Of a DNA stretch of 32,342 nucleotides, positions 9,697 to 19,352 are shown piece by piece. The first letter of the stretch is position 1. Each line of letters begins with the position of its first letter. The stretch is from the NCBI GenBank assembly GCA_028278085.1, contig JANQFB010000533.1, positions 1 to 32,342 of the forward strand, in the 5' to 3' direction. The notes beneath the pieces were generated by a model. It was not told where the DNA came from, did not search any database, and saw only the letters and a list, made by a program, of their open reading frames with translations. This stretch comes from Chitinophagales bacterium. GTDB lineage: Bacteria; Bacteroidota; Bacteroidia; Chitinophagales; JANQFB01. A program made the position numbers and the translations under genes.

Positions 9697-10839
9697 TTAT
9701 AGCCTTACACTACTGGGGATATTGACCAGGCGATCTTCGAGCCATTCCGCCTGGGAGAGATCGTGGGGAGTGGTGGTTTTAAACATATCCAGCTTATTCA
9801 TCAATGTCCAGGCCGGCCGCGTCATGACGCCGGCATCATTGGTTTGCCGGAGAAATTGATCTCTTTGTTCCCGGTTTTCCAGGATCACGGCATTCAACCA
9901 ATAATTGGCATAGCAATGTGCAGGTTCTTCGACAAAGCTGATACCCTGGCCCTTAAAGAATTCCGTATACAAACCGGCTAAATCTCTTTTGTTGTCAATA
10001 TACGCATCCAGGTGTTCTAATTGGGCACAAGCTACGGCTGCGTTGATGTTCGGCAACCGGTAATTATAGCCGATCTCATCATGTACATATTCCCAGGGAT
10101 GGGGAACTTTGGCTGTTGTGGTGATATGTTTGGCTCTTTGTGCCCAGGCTTCATCATCGGTTATGATCACACCCCCTCCACCGCAGGTTACGGTTTTATT
10201 GCCATTGAAACTGTATACACCGACTTTACCGAAAGTGCCGGTGGCTTTTTCCTTGTATTTTGACCCTAAGGACTCAGCGGAATCTTCTATCAGGGTGATC
10301 CCATAACGGGAACATATCTCTGCAATCTGATCGATCACCACCGGATGGCCGAAAGTGTGCATCGGCATACAGCCGCCGATCCTTTTACCGCTGCTTTGAT
10401 CATAGCAAAACCCATCATCTTTCCGGACCACATGTTTTTCCAGGAAAGCTTCCAGGCTGTCCGGGCTCATCCCGAGGGTCTGACGATCCACGTCGACAAA
10501 TACCGGAGATGCGCCGGCATAGGAGATGGCATTGCAGGTAGCTACGAAAGTCAGGGGTTGGGTGATCACCTCATCCCCCCGTTCTACACCGGCAACGATC
10601 ATCGCCATGTGCAAAGCTACCGTACCATTGACGGTTGCCACGGCATGTTCCGCCCCGGAAATATCCCGGATCATTTCCTCAAATTGGGTAACATATTTCC
10701 CGACATAGGAAACGAAGGTAGAATCGATACAATCGTTCAGGTACTCTTTTTCCCGGCCAATAAATTTAGGTTCATGAAGGGGGATGAATTGATCGGTGTC
10801 AAAAACCGACCGGATAAAATCGATGGTTGGCTCAAACAT
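9697..10839 (-). CDS. legC: LegC-family PLP-dependent aminotransferase (DegT/DnrJ/EryC1)
   Basis: MFEPTIDFIRSVFDTDQFIPLHEPKFIGREKEYLNDCIDSTFVSYVGKYV N-terminus; PLP-Lys region VGVYSFNGNKTVTCGGGGVIITDD. Start set to ATG 10839 rather than ORF-track 10992, whose first 51 residues overlap the upstream gene out of frame. Confidence 0.82.
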   Translation of the reverse strand: MFEPTIDFIRSVFDTDQFIPLHEPKFIGREKEYLNDCIDSTFVSYVGKYVTQFEEMIRDISGAEHAVATVNGTVALHMAMIVAGVERGDEVITQPLTFVATCNAISYAGASPVFVDVDRQTLGMSPDSLEAFLEKHVVRKDDGFCYDQSSGKRIGGCMPMHTFGHPVVIDQIAEICSRYGITLIEDSAESLGSKYKEKATGTFGKVGVYSFNGNKTVTCGGGGVIITDDEAWAQRAKHITTTAKVPHPWEYVHDEIGYNYRLPNINAAVACAQLEHLDAYIDNKRDLAGLYTEFFKGQGISFVEEPAHCYANYWLNAVILENREQRDQFLRQTNDAGVMTRPAWTLMNKLDMFKTTTPHDLSQAEWLEDRLVNIPSSVRL

Positions 10840-11818
10840 TACGATACTTGGCGTTGTCAGGATCGGTGATGAATTGATTGTCGAGCGCCTGCTTGATGGT
10901 GCGGATCCCATCCGGTACACGCATGGTGATCCTGAAATCCAGCTTATCCCTGATCTTATCGAAGTTGACCCTGTAGTCGCGGGGATCTTCATCCTTTTTT
11001 ACATAGGATATATTGGCATCGGGTATCTGATCGCTGATCTCGTTAACGATCATTTGCTTGGTATAGTTTTCATTGGTATCGCCCACATTGAATACATCAA
11101 AGGCCACCTGTTCATCCGTGGCATTAAATACGGCGATCACCGACCTCGACAGATCCCTGACATGACAGTAGGGCCGCCAGAATTGTTCCCCGAAGATGAC
11201 CAATTCCCGGCCCAGGGCCAGTTCTCGTGTAAATTCGTTGACCGTCAGGTCGAAGCGGATCCGGGATGATAGGCCATAAACCGTCGAAAACCGGAGACAG
11301 GTCGGTTTACAGGTATTGTTTTTATCCTGGCCCAACAAATACTTTTCGATCTCCACCTTGGTTTCGGCATATAAGGAAACCGGCGCTAACTCGGAATCTT
11401 CCCGGACAAAAGCATTCGGATCCTTCATTTTCCCGTAATTGCTGCAGGTAGAGGCGAAGACAAATTTTTGCACACTCATCTCATTGGCCAGATCATAGAC
11501 CATCCGGGTACCGTCGAGGTTGATACTGCGGGCCAGATCGGGTTGCTTGGCACAGGCCGGGTCACCGACAATTGCGGCCAGGTGAGCGACATAATCGATC
11601 CCTTCCAGGGCCTTTCTCACATCGGCTTCTTCCCGCACATCCCCTTTCAGGAATTCGATCCGGTCATGGTCGAGCAAGTCGATCACCGGCTCACCACCGA
11701 ACATCAGCATATCCAGGATCCTGACATGGTAGCCATCTTCCAGCAATAGCCTGACCAATACGCTTCCGATATAACCGGCGCCACCGGTTACCAATACTTT
11801 TTTGTTTTTTAAAGTCAT
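10832..11818 (-). CDS. NAD-dependent epimerase/dehydratase
   Basis: KKVLVTGGAGYIGSVLVRLLLEDGYHV; HLAAIVGDPACAKQPDLARSINLDGT; SLYAETKVEIEKYLL. ATG at 11818 preferred over 11887. Confidence 0.85.
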   Translation of the reverse strand: MTLKNKKVLVTGGAGYIGSVLVRLLLEDGYHVRILDMLMFGGEPVIDLLDHDRIEFLKGDVREEADVRKALEGIDYVAHLAAIVGDPACAKQPDLARSINLDGTRMVYDLANEMSVQKFVFASTCSNYGKMKDPNAFVREDSELAPVSLYAETKVEIEKYLLGQDKNNTCKPTCLRFSTVYGLSSRIRFDLTVNEFTRELALGRELVIFGEQFWRPYCHVRDLSRSVIAVFNATDEQVAFDVFNVGDTNENYTKQMIVNEISDQIPDANISYVKKDEDPRDYRVNFDKIRDKLDFRITMRVPDGIRTIKQALDNQFITDPDNAKYRNV

Positions 11819-11863
11819 GTTTTGTCGTTTGGATAAAAGCTCCGCAAAATTAGGAAAATTTTC

Positions 11864-11919
11864 GGCACCCTTGGCACAGTTCGCCATGCATTAGCTTGGT
11901 AAACTGTGCCAGGGGTGCC
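11864..11919 (-). terminator. Long inverted repeat between the DUF1697 gene and the epimerase gene; probable transcription terminator for minus-strand transcripts
   Basis: Arms ggcacccttggcacagtt (11864-11881) and aactgtgccaggggtgcc (11902-11919) pair over 18 bp with one G-T. The minus strand then reads CGAAAATTTTCC. Confidence 0.5.
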
Positions 11920-11921
11920 AA

Positions 11922-12467
11922 TTACCGCTCTTTGGCCAGAGCGGCTAATTTGTTTACCGTTTTCCAGTTCCGTGTGGTGGCGGCTACTTTTAGCTTTTGC
12001 TCAAAGAAGTTATTATTCATTTTGGCCTTGCCATAGCCTTTTGGCGAGTAAAAATAGATGTTCCCGCCATCCAGTACAAAGGCCTCGGGGCTGTGATCGA
12101 CCCCATTCAACGTTTCTATGCGATCCTGTGCGGGTAATGATCCCAAAAAGGTAATATAAACCCTGTCCGGATCTTTTTCGGGATCTTGCAGAAAAGGGTT
12201 GTTGCGGATGACTGCTTCGAAATCGGACGGTTCCTTTACCAGGGTCGGCACCTCGAATCCGTAATGGCTACGGATCTTTTGTTCGATCTCACGGGCCAGT
12301 CGATCCGGGGTAGCACCGGCCTGATCAAATAATACATTGCCACTTTGGATGTAGGTTTCCACATTTTTGTAGCTCAATTCCGATAAAAGCCCCCTGAGAT
12401 CGGCCATTTTGATCTTTTTCTGACCACTGACATTGATGCCCCGGAGCATGGCAATGTAGGTTTTCAT
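11922..12467 (-). CDS. DUF1697 family protein
   Basis: MKTYIAMLRGINVSGQKKIKMADLRGLLSELSYKNVETYIQSGNVLF is characteristic; ATG at 12467 preferred over TTG 12476. Confidence 0.85.
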   Translation of the reverse strand: MKTYIAMLRGINVSGQKKIKMADLRGLLSELSYKNVETYIQSGNVLFDQAGATPDRLAREIEQKIRSHYGFEVPTLVKEPSDFEAVIRNNPFLQDPEKDPDRVYITFLGSLPAQDRIETLNGVDHSPEAFVLDGGNIYFYSPKGYGKAKMNNNFFEQKLKVAATTRNWKTVNKLAALAKER

Positions 12468-12472
12468 TGGAC

Positions 12473-13801
12473 TCAAAAAGTAATTTGTCCGCCCAACACC
12501 AGGCCATGACTGAACGCGTCCCGGACACTATGGGTAGTACCGGGAGGGAAAGGCGCAAAGGGGGCACTTCCGCTGATGAAATTCAATGGGGCATACCCGT
12601 CAGTCCTGAAAAACTCAATGAATAGCTTGGAAGAATTTTGGAACATACCGGAAAACCCGGCTATTATTTGGTTTTGCCGCTCCCATGGTGCGCCGCTGGG
12701 TCCGGCCTTGAAGTTGGAGAACTCCCCTGATAGGGCATACCGAACTTTTCCTTCCGGGTTAATGTCGAATTTTGCGCCTGCAGAGAGGGAGGATACTTTG
12801 GAGGCAGGGAACACATCCAATGGCGGTGTCGGGTTATGGGTTCCCGGCCATACCTTTTCCGTAACTGCAAATCCGCCCATGAGGATTAACCGGTCGTTGA
12901 AAGTGAGTTTTCCATAAACCGTACTGGCCGGGTTGTTCTCCGCGCAGGGTTCAAAGTGCACCACCGGAAAGCTTTGGCAGTAGGCGCTTCCCAGTAAATA
13001 GGACCCACCTAACATGAATTTCACATCCTCGCCGATCTTCAGGGTGTAATTCAGGTCACCTGCAAAGTTGTTGAGTTGTGATGGAACATTGGTAGAATCG
13101 CCGACAGGTGTATGCATCGCCCGGAACTGTGCGCCACCCTGAACGGCCATTAAGGTTGCATGCAGCCCCCATTTCTTGAAGGCAACCTGGGCCCCATAGC
13201 CCAATCCTCCAAAGGCATGCCACATGGTTGAATTCGTAAAAGGACTTACGGAACCCGTCAGACCAAAAGGTGCATCCATCTTACCAATGGCACCATAGAG
13301 GGGAAGTTTGTTCAGGTCACCAAACACGATAAAGCCTTTGCGCAATTGGATCTGGTTCCTCCCCAAAGCAGTGATGGTTCCCGCTCCAAAGCTTTGCTCC
13401 GGATTATAAAGCATCTCCGCATAAGCGGCCAGCCAATTGTTGACAGCTCCTGCAAATGAAAGTTGGAAGGAATGGATCACTGCCTCACTGACTTCTTTAC
13501 CGATCTGGTTGTTGGCTGTCGGATGGCGCATGAGATAGCCAAACTTTGAGTCGGTGTTGGATTGCTGATAGTCTGCCAATGCAATAAGGGATGCCCCCAG
13601 GATCAGTTGCTGTTCCCGGAGGTTTCCGGCTTTTCGTTCTTCTAAAAAGATGTTGACTTTGCGCAGATCCTGGTTTGGTTCCAGCATTTTATAACTGAAC
13701 GGTGAGTTGAGACCGATCGATCCATTTGATTTCATGGGGATGGTGTTTTGTGCTAGTGTGGTTGCACTACATAGCACAAGGATCAAGGTTAATTGTTTCA
13801 T
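12473..13801 (-). CDS. Outer-membrane porin-like protein (resembles LbtU-family siderophore porins)
   Basis: Signal peptide MKQLTLILVLCSATTLAQ; GFIVFGDLNKLPLYGAIGKMDAPFGLTGSVSPFTNSTMWHAFGG block; beta-barrel-like composition with C-terminal GLVLGGQITF. Confidence 0.6.
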   Translation of the reverse strand: MKQLTLILVLCSATTLAQNTIPMKSNGSIGLNSPFSYKMLEPNQDLRKVNIFLEERKAGNLREQQLILGASLIALADYQQSNTDSKFGYLMRHPTANNQIGKEVSEAVIHSFQLSFAGAVNNWLAAYAEMLYNPEQSFGAGTITALGRNQIQLRKGFIVFGDLNKLPLYGAIGKMDAPFGLTGSVSPFTNSTMWHAFGGLGYGAQVAFKKWGLHATLMAVQGGAQFRAMHTPVGDSTNVPSQLNNFAGDLNYTLKIGEDVKFMLGGSYLLGSAYCQSFPVVHFEPCAENNPASTVYGKLTFNDRLILMGGFAVTEKVWPGTHNPTPPLDVFPASKVSSLSAGAKFDINPEGKVRYALSGEFSNFKAGPSGAPWERQNQIIAGFSGMFQNSSKLFIEFFRTDGYAPLNFISGSAPFAPFPPGTTHSVRDAFSHGLVLGGQITF

Positions 13802-13973
13802 GATGGTTGTGGTTTAATGTGGTTTATATCGATTTGGAATATCCTTTGTTGAAATGGCTTTTATGTGTGGTTAGCTATTGATTTTCAGGGGGCATATTAC
13901 CATAAATGAGGTATTTCTTTTTCGCGCTGCCTTATGCATCTTTGCTATTTAGAATTCGTCTAAATAAATAAGT

Positions 13974-14459
13974 ATGGAAGAGCTATTCCCTGTTATTCGT
14001 ACTGTACATGTGTTGTCCGGTTCATTCTGGATTGGAGAGGTAGTTGTCATCAATTTCATATTGATCCCCGTATTATCAAATTTTCAAGGTGATATGAGAA
14101 AACAATTTTTGATCACCCTATTCCCTAAAATATTCCATTTAGCTTCTATCCTTTCTGCAACAGTTGTGATTACCGGTGTGTTCATGGTGTATTATATGAC
14201 CAATGGTGACTTTAATAATTTGCTTTCGGGAAGGTGGGGCTTGTCCATATTGGTTGGCGGAAGTTTGGGTATTATCTTAACGGCTTTCCACTTTTTTATG
14301 GAAAACAGGTTGGCTAAAAAAATAGGCCTGGGCAAACAAGGCGATGAGGAAAAATTAGGCGAAGTACATGTTAAATTGAAGATTGTTCCCAGAATGGGCC
14401 TGATAGTTATCACTTGCATATTTTTACTAATGATCAACGCTGTCCGGGGTATTTTTTAA
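13974..14459 (+). CDS. Small integral membrane protein (CopD-like)
   Basis: 161 aa with four hydrophobic segments; HVLSGSFWIGEVVVINFILIPVL. Confidence 0.55.
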   Translation: MEELFPVIRTVHVLSGSFWIGEVVVINFILIPVLSNFQGDMRKQFLITLFPKIFHLASILSATVVITGVFMVYYMTNGDFNNLLSGRWGLSILVGGSLGIILTAFHFFMENRLAKKIGLGKQGDEEKLGEVHVKLKIVPRMGLIVITCIFLLMINAVRGIF

Positions 14460-14589
14460 AGCACAATCAGGCGCTTAATACCGTACTGGCACGTTATTCA
14501 ACCGGTGTGTATACCCCTTTTGTTTTCAGGAATTTATGCCGCACGATAAAGATACATATTCCTTGAAAAAACCGCAAAAGGTGGTCGTT

Positions 14590-15339
14590 CTATTTTTCCT
14601 GGTCATGACAGGAGCGGGCATATACTTCATTGGCTTTACCATACCCCAAAGCTGCAGCTTTCTTATAGTCAGCACAGGCGCCTGGCAGATCACCCAGCTT
14701 ACGCTTAATGTTTGCCCGGTTATTGTAAGGATAAGCATAGCCGGGTGAAAGTTGAATGGCCTTGGAGTAGTCAGCCATCGCCCCCTCATAATCTTTTAGA
14801 TCATCCTTGATGCTTCCCCGAACATTATAGGCATGTTCATTCAGGGAGTCGATTTGAATGGCGGTATTCAGGTCCGTCAGGCTGTGATCATAAGCCCCCA
14901 GCCGTCTGAACACCATACTTCTGGTAATATAAGCCTTTACATAGGCTGGATCCAGGGAAATGGCCTTGTCCAGATACCCCATTGCTTTGTCGGGATCAGT
15001 TCTCCGGAGTGCATAACCCATCCCATATAGCGCCAATGTGTTCAAGGAGTCTATTTTCAGCGCCTGGTAATAATCAAGCATAGCTTTGGAATAGTCAAGT
15101 CCGCCATTTTCATAGTTCTCCAGCTTATGTTTTGCCCTGCCTCTGAATGCAAAGTAATTGGCGTTGTTCGAGTCAAGGGCAATGGCTTTCGAGTAAAAAT
15201 TGATGGCTTGTGCAAAGTTTTTGTCTTTAAAGCGCTCATGCCCGCAATTAGCCAGCGAGTCTGCTGTTTCTTTGTTGGCGTTTGATATGGGAGGAAATGC
15301 CAGGAGGAGCCCGATGATTATGGTTGGTTTTTTTAACAT
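14590..15339 (-). CDS. Tetratricopeptide repeat protein, probably secreted
   Basis: Multiple TPR units, e.g. AINFYSKAIALDSNNANYFAFRGRAKHKLENYENG and AMADYSKAIQLSPGYAYPYNNRANIKRKLGDLPGACADYKKAAALG. Confidence 0.88.
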   Translation of the reverse strand: MLKKPTIIIGLLLAFPPISNANKETADSLANCGHERFKDKNFAQAINFYSKAIALDSNNANYFAFRGRAKHKLENYENGGLDYSKAMLDYYQALKIDSLNTLALYGMGYALRRTDPDKAMGYLDKAISLDPAYVKAYITRSMVFRRLGAYDHSLTDLNTAIQIDSLNEHAYNVRGSIKDDLKDYEGAMADYSKAIQLSPGYAYPYNNRANIKRKLGDLPGACADYKKAAALGYGKANEVYARSCHDQEK

Positions 15340-15508
15340 TTTAAATTAGCGTGAACGGTTTAGCTAATGCCAGATTACAATGTTATAGGTTTTGTTGGCG
15401 GATCGTGGCTTTTGCTCCTGACTCCTGAGAGGAGTATGAATTCAGCTACATATGTGGCTTGCTCATTCATCTCTCCGTTGCCATATCGATTGTTGCCAAC
15501 TTTTTCCG

Positions 15509-16921
15509 TTAGGGACTTTTTCCGAATATCTGTTGCTTTAAAAGTTTAAAGTCATCCATGTATGCTTGTACCCGGTTGACGCCATACAGATCGGAATTGT
15601 TGGTGAGCAGCCATTTACTCAGCGCCTTGTCGGCAACAAACACTCCAATGAAATTAGCCAGTGCAATACCCACCCATATCCCTTCCAAACGGAACCATGA
15701 ACCGATAAATGTCAGGGGAATGGTAAGCATTAATGATTTGATGAGCGTAATCCGGAGTGATGCTTTTGGTTGATATACACCGTTAAAAAAAGAGGTCGTT
15801 GTAAGGGTCAATCCATAAGCAGCAAAGGAAATTCCTACGATCCGGAAATAGGTTTTGGTGTACCCGATCACTGCAAGATCATCCGTGAAGATGGAGGTCA
15901 TGGCACCCGCCAATCCCAGCAAGAGGAGATAGAAAGCTACTGACCAGTAAACATTGAGTTTGCCAGCATAAACAATCAGTTGATCCAGGCGTTCCCGGAT
16001 CTTAGCTCCGAAATTTTGGGCCACTAGGGGCGTCAAGATAACGCTCAGGGCAAGTATACCTGTCAGGCCAAGCGATTCAATACGAATAGCGATACCATAG
16101 GCTGCCACAGCTTTATCTCCATATTTCGCCACCAAGGCGGTAATCACGGTAATAGCGATCGGATTCAACACCTGTGCTGCTACGGCAGGTAATCCGACCA
16201 GGAGGATCTCTCCTAGTCCGGTTTTTATTTTTTGAAGGTTTAAAATGTTTTTTAGCGACCACAATTTCTCTTTGATCAGCAGCGCCGTCATTAGCACCAA
16301 GGTAAGTAGCCAGGAGATCACTGTGGCGAGCGCAGCGCCTTGTAGTTCCAACCTTGGGAAAGGGCCCATTCCAAATATCAGTAAATAATCCAGCAACCCG
16401 TTGCAAATTCCACCAATGGCCATGATGATGGTGGATTGGACCATAATTCCCTTGGACATTAATGAAGCATTGCCAACGAGCGTTCCTACAAGGGCAAACA
16501 TACCGATGTAAATGATCTCCATGTAATCAGCAATCATAGGAAGGGTTGTTGTTGCTGCTCCAAGCAAAGCAAACACCATTGAAATGGTATAGAAACCCAG
16601 TACTCCTATGCCAAGCGTCAAAAACATGAAGGCAAACTGAGATATGGTGGTGAGGAAGCTTGCCTTTTCAGCGTTTTCTTCCCCCAACGACTTACCTACC
16701 GCAGCGGATATTCCTGCAGCAATACCCATAAACAAGCTTACAATGAGTAAATAAACCGGATAAGCAAATCCAATGGCAGCCAATTCGGTCGATCCCAGCT
16801 TACCAATGAAATAGGTATCTACCAGTTGAAATAAGAAGGTAAGCAGCATTCCAAAAGATGCCGGCGCTATCATGGAAATGATGCTTGCACGAACTGGCCT
16901 ATGTAGTAGGTTATTGCCCAT
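15509..16921 (-). CDS. MATE-family multidrug/Na+ efflux transporter
   Basis: 470 aa, about 12 TM segments; MIAPASFGMLLTFLFQLVDTYFIGKLGSTELAAIGFAYPVYLL. Confidence 0.88.
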   Translation of the reverse strand: MGNNLLHRPVRASIISMIAPASFGMLLTFLFQLVDTYFIGKLGSTELAAIGFAYPVYLLIVSLFMGIAAGISAAVGKSLGEENAEKASFLTTISQFAFMFLTLGIGVLGFYTISMVFALLGAATTTLPMIADYMEIIYIGMFALVGTLVGNASLMSKGIMVQSTIIMAIGGICNGLLDYLLIFGMGPFPRLELQGAALATVISWLLTLVLMTALLIKEKLWSLKNILNLQKIKTGLGEILLVGLPAVAAQVLNPIAITVITALVAKYGDKAVAAYGIAIRIESLGLTGILALSVILTPLVAQNFGAKIRERLDQLIVYAGKLNVYWSVAFYLLLLGLAGAMTSIFTDDLAVIGYTKTYFRIVGISFAAYGLTLTTTSFFNGVYQPKASLRITLIKSLMLTIPLTFIGSWFRLEGIWVGIALANFIGVFVADKALSKWLLTNNSDLYGVNRVQAYMDDFKLLKQQIFGKSP

Positions 16922-16924
16922 ATA

Positions 16925-17164
16925 CTATGTTTCCTTCGGATCTGCTCCATGCACGTGAACATGTGAATCCGCATACCAGTTACCGTTGTTATCTTTCAGG
17001 AATTGTGATTCCCAAACCGTTTGAAAGCGGTTCGGATCCCATGTACTGACTTCCGGCCAGTAAATCGGTTGCTGTAAATGCCATAAGTAGGAGGTGTGTA
17101 CTTGGGTGTGTGCGGTGACCATACCATACAGCAACAACAAGCGGATAAAGTGTGAAGCCTTCAT
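16925..17164 (-). pseudogene. Truncated N-terminal remnant of a secreted glycosidase-like protein (GH57-like YLWHLQQPIYWPE motif)
   Basis: 79 aa: signal peptide plus HTSYLWHLQQPIYWPEVSTWDPNRFQTVWESQFLKDNNGNWYADSHVHVHGADPKE, then a stop abutting the MATE start. Far shorter than expected for the family. Confidence 0.55.
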
Positions 17165-17397
17165 GCTAAGCGTAAATTTAACACTAGTTTATGGGTCCTG
17201 TATAGGTGGGCATAAAAAACTTATAGCCAGGACTAAAACACATCGGAAGGAGCTTGACATGAGCCTGGCTGATGCCCGTTACAGCAGTGGTTAGCCCTAT
17301 TTTACTTTATTTGTAAGCCTTGTCCATTAACTTTTTGTCGGGTCAGCCCGGAATAATATTTGAGGTAACATAACGTTACTCCATCAAAGCGATACCT

Positions 17398-17817
17398 GTG
17401 ATTCGTCCGTTGCTATTTGCTCTATTGGTGCATCCGCTTGTTGGTTGGGGGCAGGATACCTATCTTGCCGTCAATAAGTTGGATCTGGATTTCCGCGACG
17501 GGTTTTTCTATTACCAGAATTCTCTCTATTCAGGATTTTACACTTTGGTTTACTCCTCACGTATCTTTGGTAGAAGCCGCGCTATTGAGTTTGGCCGATT
17601 CGAAAATGGCGTTAAGGATGAGTTATTCGATCAGTCTAATTTTAACGGTGTCGTTGTTACTTACTACGAAGGGAAATCATCGCTTAGGCTTTACTTTAAG
17701 GAAGGTAAGTTGCGGAAAGAAAAATGCTGGGATAAAGAAGGAAGACTATATTATAAGCGTACCGTCAATTACGAAAAAGGAAAAGTAAGGGAGTACAACC
17801 GGCAAAAGCGAAAATGA
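17398..17817 (+). CDS. Secreted hypothetical protein with MORN-variant-like YEGKSSLRLYFKEGKLRKEKCWDKEGRLYYKR repeats
   Basis: 139 aa from a GTG start with a signal-like N-terminus. Confidence 0.5.
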   Translation: MIRPLLFALLVHPLVGWGQDTYLAVNKLDLDFRDGFFYYQNSLYSGFYTLVYSSRIFGRSRAIEFGRFENGVKDELFDQSNFNGVVVTYYEGKSSLRLYFKEGKLRKEKCWDKEGRLYYKRTVNYEKGKVREYNRQKRK

Positions 17818-18326
17818 GAAGGTATCTATTGTGTATATTATTCCTGTGTTTTTCCCTGACTATGATCAAAGCCCAAAACAACTCCGCTTGCAAAACAGGT
17901 CATGTGGACAGACAGGCACTCGTCAAGCAAGTTATCATCATCCAAGGTACGGACTCTATTTATGCAGCATACATAGATTCACAGCAGGAAGTGATGGCAT
18001 ATGTATACCAGGAGTTAAGCATGCTTCAAAAAAAATACACCGGTATGTGTACGCATACCACCTGGGTCGATGATCGTTGTACGAAACTCCTCAAACAACT
18101 TGAGGTTAAAGAAAAAGAGGTTTTACAGGTACAAGATTCCATACGGATCATTGTCAAAGCGAAAGAGGAACAGTTATATCAACCCATCTATGAAAAGGTT
18201 GATCATGCCATCAATCAAGTAGCCATTGAACAAGGATTTTCTTACATTTTGGATTCGGATATACTTCTTTTTTCCAATGAAGAACTAGACATCACAGCAC
18301 TCGTTCGCACCAGGCTGGGGCTGTGA
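17814..18326 (+). CDS. OmpH/Skp-family periplasmic chaperone-like protein
   Basis: Signal peptide MRRYLLCILFLCFSLTMIKAQ; helical central region; C-terminal IYEKVDHAINQVAIEQGFSYILDSD block typical of OmpH. ATGA overlap with the preceding ORF. Confidence 0.75.
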   Translation: MRRYLLCILFLCFSLTMIKAQNNSACKTGHVDRQALVKQVIIIQGTDSIYAAYIDSQQEVMAYVYQELSMLQKKYTGMCTHTTWVDDRCTKLLKQLEVKEKEVLQVQDSIRIIVKAKEEQLYQPIYEKVDHAINQVAIEQGFSYILDSDILLFSNEELDITALVRTRLGL

Positions 18327-18486
18327 ATATTTAGTAGCCCTCAGCTTTTCCTTTGGATACGAATTCATTTTCATAAAGCCCGGCAGGACTTTCTTTGTTT
18401 TATGTTAGGTTGGCATTAGAACTTCTTATTTTTTTCCCGGACCTTCGAAGCAGGCATGAGTGGATTACCTTTAATATCCAGCTCTG

Positions 18487-19155
18487 TCAACTGTGGGTTT
18501 CTGTTTTGATCCGCTTTGAATACAATTGAAGCATTCGATATGCTATCACTCCTATCCAGATTAATGGAAATAAAATCCCCAATCTTTGTATAATGCCACC
18601 GAATTCAGGGGCCCCGATCGTGAAAACGGTTACCCAAAGCGTAATGCCGGGAATATTGGCCAATATAGCCATTATCATGGTGAACCATTTGTAATTGCTC
18701 CATTTGGGGTCTTTTCTCATCCTTGCAAAAATAAAGAAAGGGGAAATGCCCAAATTCATGCCGGCTATGAATGATGCCAGCGCATGCAAAGTGCCGGTAA
18801 AATTTCTCTCTTTGATGAAATTGTTACAATCAAGATCGCAATGAAAAATGGCAGCGCCAATTAATCCCATACCTGCCAGTACTAACATTCCTGGCCCTAT
18901 TTTAGAGCCTTTGCCTTCACTGATATTTCGATGGATGCCTGTACCGAATGCCATAATAAGCACTCCGGTAAACCCTATACCTAGGTTGAAGGTAATTCCC
19001 CTGATACCCCCTACCCCTCCTAATATGCTCATCATCTCTGTTGCATGGCTGTAGCCAGGTTCGAGTAATCCTAAGATCAGGATAAGGCCAACATACAAGA
19101 AGGGCGTCAAAATACCCGACAGGGCAAAGTAAACATCGAGGTTTTTGTTTTTCAT
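18487..19155 (-). CDS. DUF998 family membrane protein
   Basis: FALSGILTPFLYVGLILILGLLEPGYSHATEMMSILGGVGGIRGITFNLGIGFTGVL; six predicted TM segments. Confidence 0.8.
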   Translation of the reverse strand: MKNKNLDVYFALSGILTPFLYVGLILILGLLEPGYSHATEMMSILGGVGGIRGITFNLGIGFTGVLIMAFGTGIHRNISEGKGSKIGPGMLVLAGMGLIGAAIFHCDLDCNNFIKERNFTGTLHALASFIAGMNLGISPFFIFARMRKDPKWSNYKWFTMIMAILANIPGITLWVTVFTIGAPEFGGIIQRLGILFPLIWIGVIAYRMLQLYSKRIKTETHS

Positions 19156-19352
19156 TGGTGTTAATCGAGTGGTCTGCTGTTGCCATCGACCACTTTAAAG
19201 TTGGTCAAGATCAGACATTTTACTACTCAGGTAGGTCTACATGAGGTATTTGGTGGTTTTAGGGTCGTTTTTTTATTAATGCTAACAGCGTGAGTTTGGG
19301 GCGTTGCTAATTATTGAGTAGCTTACGGTTCAGCAATGGTCTATACCGATTG

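Noticed and set aside
10840-10992. N-terminal 51 residues of the LegC ORF as given in the ORF track (MKIPATTGSTSIRSG...)
   Set aside because: This part is out of frame over the upstream epimerase gene and lacks family resemblance; ATG at 10839 gives the expected LegC N-terminus.
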